From CAXXOK01 sp963666755 (GTDB lineage: Bacteria; Bacillota; Clostridia; Christensenellales; Aristaeellaceae): a stretch of 64,000 nt of DNA. The stretch is from assembly GCA_963666755.2 (NCBI GenBank), contig CAXXGW010000003.1, forward strand, positions 124,001 through 188,000, read 5' to 3'. Each line of letters starts with the position of its first letter. The stretch's first letter is position 1. The translations under genes and the position numbers were made by a program. The notes below the pieces were generated by a model that saw only the letters and a list, made by a program, of their open reading frames with translations, ran no database searches and was not told the origin of the DNA. This document shows, in pieces, positions 60,998 to 64,000 of this stretch.

Positions 60998-61813
60998 ATG
61001 GATCGCATCATCGCTGCCAACTCCAACTGTTACCACGGTTTTACCATCGAGCAGGCCATCGACGGCATCCGCCGCGCCGGGTTCCGCTACATCGAGCTGA
61101 CCGCCACCAAGGGCTGGACGGAGCATGTGTTCCCCGATATGCCGTTCAAGCGCCTGCTGGCCGTGCAGGACGCGCTGGCCGCCGCGGGGCTGACGCCGTT
61201 TTCCCTGAGCGGGCACTGTAACCTGATGGATACCGCCCGCATTGGCGATTTTCTGGACAACATCCGGCTGGCCGCGTTTTTTGGCTGCACCTACATCGTC
61301 AGCTCCATCGGCGAGGCGCATCTGAAGGATCAGGCCGTGGCGGGGCTGGACGAGGTGGCCGCGCACGTGGCGGCGCTGGTGCCCGCGCTGGAACGGTACG
61401 GCCTTACGCTGGTGCTGGAAACCCACGGCTACGAGCACGGCACCGGCGCGGTGCTGGCCGATGTGGTACACCGCGTGGGCAGCGGGCGCGTCAAAATCAA
61501 CTACGATACTGCCAACGTGATCTTCTACGGCGGGGTGGACCCCGTAATCGATCTGGCGGGCTGCGTGGCGGACGTGGGCTACCTGCATTTGAAGGACAAG
61601 GCCGGCGCGCGCGGGGAGTGGAACTTCCCGGCGCTGGGGCAGGGCGCGGTGGATTTTCCCGCGCTGTTTAACATTCTGCGCAAGACGGACAACCAAAGCC
61701 CGCTGAGCGTGGAAATCGAGTTTACCCAGGCGGGCCCCGCCGACGTGGGCGAGGTGGATCGCGCCATGGCTGCCAGCGCCGCCTACCTGCGCGCGCAGGG
61801 CTTTACACTGTAA
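60998..61813 (+). CDS. TIM-barrel sugar isomerase/epimerase (AP_endonuc_2 family)
   Basis: 271 residues, ATG preceded by AAAGGAGG. Barrel motifs: GFRYIELTATKGWTEHVFPD, SLSGHCNLMD (His), LVLETHGYEHGTGAV (metal Glu, about residue 146), VKINYDTANVIFYGG (Asp, about 172), VGYLHLKDKAG (His, about 197) and LSVEIEFTQAG (Glu, about 237). The Glu-Asp-His-Glu set fits D-tagatose 3-epimerase-like enzymes. Sandwiched between two dehydrogenases, it probably epimerises or isomerises their keto product. Confidence 0.9.
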   Translation: MDRIIAANSNCYHGFTIEQAIDGIRRAGFRYIELTATKGWTEHVFPDMPFKRLLAVQDALAAAGLTPFSLSGHCNLMDTARIGDFLDNIRLAAFFGCTYIVSSIGEAHLKDQAVAGLDEVAAHVAALVPALERYGLTLVLETHGYEHGTGAVLADVVHRVGSGRVKINYDTANVIFYGGVDPVIDLAGCVADVGYLHLKDKAGARGEWNFPALGQGAVDFPALFNILRKTDNQSPLSVEIEFTQAGPADVGEVDRAMAASAAYLRAQGFTL

Positions 61814-61834
61814 GCACAAAGGGGGATGCACCGC

Positions 61835-62803
61835 ATGAATATCGCATTGGTCGGCCTGGGCGGCATGGGTACCGTCCACTATATGAACTATCAGCACATC
61901 CCGGACGTCCGGGTGGTGGGCGTGGTCGGCGCGACCGAGGCGGATCAGCGCAAGGCCGCGGAGTGGGGCGTGCCCATGTACCCGACCCTCACAGCGCTGT
62001 GCGCCGCCCAGCCGGTGGATTTGACCGACATCTGCGCCCCGACCTTCCTGCACAAGCAGCTGGTGCTGGAAAGCCTGTCGCTGGGCAAGCACACCCTTAC
62101 GGAAAAGCCCGTGGCCCTGAGCCTGGCCGACGCGCGCGCCATGTTCGCGGCCGCCGATCAGGCCGGGCGACAGCTGTACGTGGCGCAGGTGCTGCAGTTT
62201 ACCCGCGAGGTGGAGGCCCTGCGCACGGTGCTTGCCGACGGCCGGTACGGCAAGCCGCTGGACGCGTGCTTTGAGCGCCTGAGCGCCAGCCCCAAATGGT
62301 CGCAAGGCAACTGGCTGTTTGACGTGCGCAAGAGCGGGCTGATCCCCTTTGATTTGCACATTCACGATCTGGATGTGATCATCAGCCTGTTCGGCGCGCC
62401 GCAGACGGTAGCCTGCACCAGCGCGGGCGCGGCGGATAAGGCGTACCGCGAGCAGTACCGCTTCCAGTACGGCTACCCCAACCTGACGGTGTGCGCCGAG
62501 GCGGCGTGGTTTAACGCAGCCATCCCGTTCACGGCGCGCTGGCGGGTGTACTTCGAGCGCGGGATGCTGGTATGCGACGCGGCGGGCGTTAACGGCTACG
62601 CCGCCGACGGCGCCGTGACCCCCTTTGACGTGGAGGATCCGGTCAAAATCCCCACAGGCATCAACCTGCCGCCGACCGGCTGGTTCCTGCGGGAGCTGAC
62701 CCACTTTACCCAATGCGCGGCGGAAAACCGCCCCTCCGAGCGGGTGCCCCGCGCGCAGGTGCTGACCGTGCTGGAAACGCTGGAACGGCTGGGCGTCGCC
62801 TGA
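61835..62803 (+). CDS. Gfo/Idh/MocA-family dehydrogenase, second copy
   Basis: 322 residues from ATG at 61835 (MNIALVGLGGMG), with AAAGGGGG at good spacing; an ATG at 61826 overlaps that site. It has a Rossmann fold (NIALVGLGGMGTVHYMNY), TFLHKQLVLESLSLGKHTLT, the catalytic EKPVALS, and the substrate-domain motif SGLIPFDLHIHDLDVIISLFG with two histidines. It differs clearly from the protein encoded at 59886, so the two probably catalyse different steps, for example oxidation and re-reduction around the epimerase. Confidence 0.93.
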   Translation: MNIALVGLGGMGTVHYMNYQHIPDVRVVGVVGATEADQRKAAEWGVPMYPTLTALCAAQPVDLTDICAPTFLHKQLVLESLSLGKHTLTEKPVALSLADARAMFAAADQAGRQLYVAQVLQFTREVEALRTVLADGRYGKPLDACFERLSASPKWSQGNWLFDVRKSGLIPFDLHIHDLDVIISLFGAPQTVACTSAGAADKAYREQYRFQYGYPNLTVCAEAAWFNAAIPFTARWRVYFERGMLVCDAAGVNGYAADGAVTPFDVEDPVKIPTGINLPPTGWFLRELTHFTQCAAENRPSERVPRAQVLTVLETLERLGVA

Positions 62804-62840
62804 ACCGGATAACGCTGTTTATGGAAAGGAGTGAACGGCC

Positions 62841-63020
62841 ATGGATGAACAACGGCAGCAGCTGGAACCGCTCGCCTATCAGGATGATATCCCCGACCCC
62901 GAGGAGGAAGCCCCGCCCCGGGACGATGAGGCCGACGCGCTCCTGCACGCGGCGCGCCGCCGCCTTGTGCCCTCGGATGAGCACGTGCCGCAGGAATGCT
63001 TTGACGAACGGCTGCTGTAA
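62841..63020 (+). CDS. Small acidic protein of unknown function
   Basis: 59 residues (MDEQRQQLEPLAYQDDIPDP at the start, ECFDERLL at the end). GGAAAGGAG lies 9 bases before the ATG, which is better than for many larger genes here. About a third of residues are Asp or Glu; an alpha-helical stretch (DEADALLHAARRRL) and one cysteine (residue 54) are seen. There is no signal peptide or membrane segment. It starts 37 bases after the second dehydrogenase gene and is probably the last gene of that operon. No family is recognised. Confidence 0.65.
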   Translation: MDEQRQQLEPLAYQDDIPDPEEEAPPRDDEADALLHAARRRLVPSDEHVPQECFDERLL

Positions 63021-63121
63021 GCCGCCGCAGGACAACGGCTGCATCGTATGGCCGTCTGCCTGAAAGGGCAAACACATTTCAAACTGATTCCTGTCACGCT
63101 CATTCCGCCTGTACAGGCACC

Positions 63122-63158
63122 AAGCAGCCCGTCCCCTGTATCAGGGAACGGGCTGCTT
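63122..63158 (+). terminator. Terminator of the second sugar operon
   Basis: AAGCAGCCCGT and ACGGGCTGCTT form an 11-bp outer stem, with CCCTG/CAGGG inside. The T-run after it is poor (TCTATA). It ends the 56087-63020 transcription unit. Confidence 0.7.
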
Positions 63159-63183
63159 CTATACTCCCGGAGTGTAAGGCTTC

Positions 63184-63318
63184 CTATGCAGGGACGCCTC
63201 TTATTAGCCTCGGAGCAACGGCAATTTCAAAGAACGGGAGTTTGATCTTGAGGCTCACAGACAGCTTCTTTACTTGCACCCTGAGCCATTGAAGGAACCA
63301 AGTCAAACCATTTCTCAT
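63184..63318 (-). CDS. Possible 44-residue cationic peptide (uncertain)
   Basis: ATG at 63318 (MRNGLTWFLQWLRVQVKKLS) with AAGGGAGG 11 bases upstream. Net positive and amphipathic, ending RLIRGVPA. Local GC content is lower than in neighbouring genes. A start one codon block earlier (MCSMRNG) is possible. There is no recognised family, no promoter and no neighbouring export gene, so this may be chance. Otherwise the 63021-63554 gap holds only the terminator at 63122 and the recJ promoter. Confidence 0.22.
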   Translation of the reverse strand: MRNGLTWFLQWLRVQVKKLSVSLKIKLPFFEIAVAPRLIRGVPA

Positions 63319-63512
63319 ACTGCACATCGCCTCCCTTACACTATGCGTTGCCGTTGCCGCTTTCCCCGATGGGACCATCCGGTCTGGTGCATGGAATGGA
63401 GGCGATCACACCACGCAGGGATCATTTATCATATTATGGGATTCCTATCAACTCTCGATCCCCCGCCGCCTGCCGCATGCCTCGACCCCCGGTTCCTTTT
63501 TCCCCCTGATTG

Positions 63513-63521
63513 TGTTATGAT
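63513..63521 (+). promoter_or_regulatory. Probable extended -10 promoter of recJ
   Basis: TGTTATGAT at 63513-63521 is an extended -10 element (TGT plus TATGAT). TTCCTT 17 bp upstream is a poor -35. The recJ ATG is 34 bases downstream. Confidence 0.45.
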
Positions 63522-63554
63522 ACACCCATTCAACCCCCCGAAAGGAGAGCCGCC

Positions 63555-64000
63555 ATGCTCCGCTTTGTCCGCCGCGATGCCCGCCCCTTTGACGATGCCG
63601 CGCAGCGTGCGCTGCACCCCTACGCGGGGCCGCTGGCGGCGCTTTTGTACGCGCGGGGCGTGCCCACGGCCGCCGAGGCGGAGGTTTTTTTGCACCCGCA
63701 GCTGGCCACGCTGCGCGACCCCCTGCTGCTCAGCGGTATGGCGCAGGCCGTGGCGCTGCTTGGGCAGGCGCGCGACGAGGGCTGGCCCACCGTGGTGTAC
63801 GGCGATTATGATGCCGACGGCGTCTGCGCTGCGGTGATCGCCACCGAAGCCCTGCGCCGTTACGGCATCGCGGCCGAGCCGCACGTGCCGCTGCGCGCCG
63901 AGGGCTACGGCCTGAACCGCAAGGCCGTCGAGGCGCTCAGCACACAGTATCGGCTGCTGCTCACGGTGGATTTGGGCATGACCAACGCCGAGGAGGTCGC
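63555..64000 (+). CDS. recJ: Single-stranded-DNA exonuclease RecJ, 5' part
   Basis: The first 148 residues before the window ends; ATG preceded by AAAGGAG. RecJ degrades single-stranded DNA 5' to 3' in recombination and mismatch repair using two metal ions in a DHH-family site. The N-terminal leader (PTAAEAEVFLHPQLATLRDP) and DHH motif I are visible in VVYGDYDADGVCA (about residues 81-93). EGYGLNRKAVEAL and motif II onset LLTVDLGMTN follow; most RecJ proteins have a Cys or Gly near that position (DCG), here LGM. The catalytic DHH and C-terminal domains lie outside. Confidence 0.93.
   Translation, partial: MLRFVRRDARPFDDAAQRALHPYAGPLAALLYARGVPTAAEAEVFLHPQLATLRDPLLLSGMAQAVALLGQARDEGWPTVVYGDYDADGVCAAVIATEALRRYGIAAEPHVPLRAEGYGLNRKAVEALSTQYRLLLTVDLGMTNAEEV

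Noticed and set aside
58905..62713. Two 670-680-residue antisense frames across the Gfo/Idh and TIM-barrel genes
   Set aside because: They span several real genes on the other strand, lack ribosome sites and have the His/Gly/Arg-rich composition of antisense shadows.

Overview
The window is about 64 kb of GC-rich DNA with strong GGAGG-type ribosome sites, sigma-A promoters (TTGACA/TATAAT with 16-18 bp spacers), a T-box leader, glycyl-radical enzymology and many sugar importers. This points to an anaerobic, probably gut-dwelling, high-GC member of the Clostridia. The genus cannot be told from the sequence alone. Nothing looks like a phage or plasmid; it reads as chromosome.

Layout. 1-2711: a truncated GH127 beta-L-arabinofuranosidase gene, divergent from its LacI-type regulator. 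3246-5732: a copper P-type ATPase. 6257-8206: two secreted proteins (one DUF3048/YerB-like). 8580-10067: a polytopic membrane protein. 10405-12743: a SulP transporter lying between a tRNA-Thr gene and a partial tRNA copy, which resembles an integration footprint. 12866-18931: a leftward MoxR/DUF58/transglutaminase operon followed by a PHP-domain gene. 19191-23915: MFS transporter, LigB/YgiD-like dioxygenase, pirin, FMN reductase and aldo-keto reductase. 24472-25961: phosphoesterase and sirtuin. 26132-28347: T-box-controlled thrS. 29154-30515: GH1 glycosidase.

The right half is carbohydrate catabolism in four blocks. (i) 30860-39160 is a leftward operon with a tripartite tricarboxylate-type transporter (TctC, TctB, TctA), a VOC protein, a TIM-barrel isomerase, a Gfo/Idh/MocA dehydrogenase, NagB- and NagA-like enzymes and an AraC regulator. 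The last five metabolic genes are chained by ATGA/TGATG overlaps or a very short gap. Upstream sits an unusual regulator with a sugar-binding-protein-like sensor and a C-terminal LuxR-type helix-turn-helix. (ii) 41860-52776 holds a ribose-type ABC importer, a ManA-like isomerase, an FGGY kinase, an uncharacterised glycyl radical enzyme, its activase and a divergent ROK repressor. A shared palindromic operator links the ROK gene, the enzyme operon and the importer operon. I consider this the best candidate for an undescribed system. (iii) 53565-62803 holds a LacI regulator, a second ribose-type ABC importer, two Gfo/Idh/MocA dehydrogenases and two TIM-barrel isomerases. (iv) A 59-residue acidic protein and the start of recJ close the window.

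Two families of non-coding repeats sit almost only in gaps between converging genes: a 126-bp palindromic MITE-like element (four copies) and tandem hairpin-rich units of about 170 or 92 bp (three arrays).
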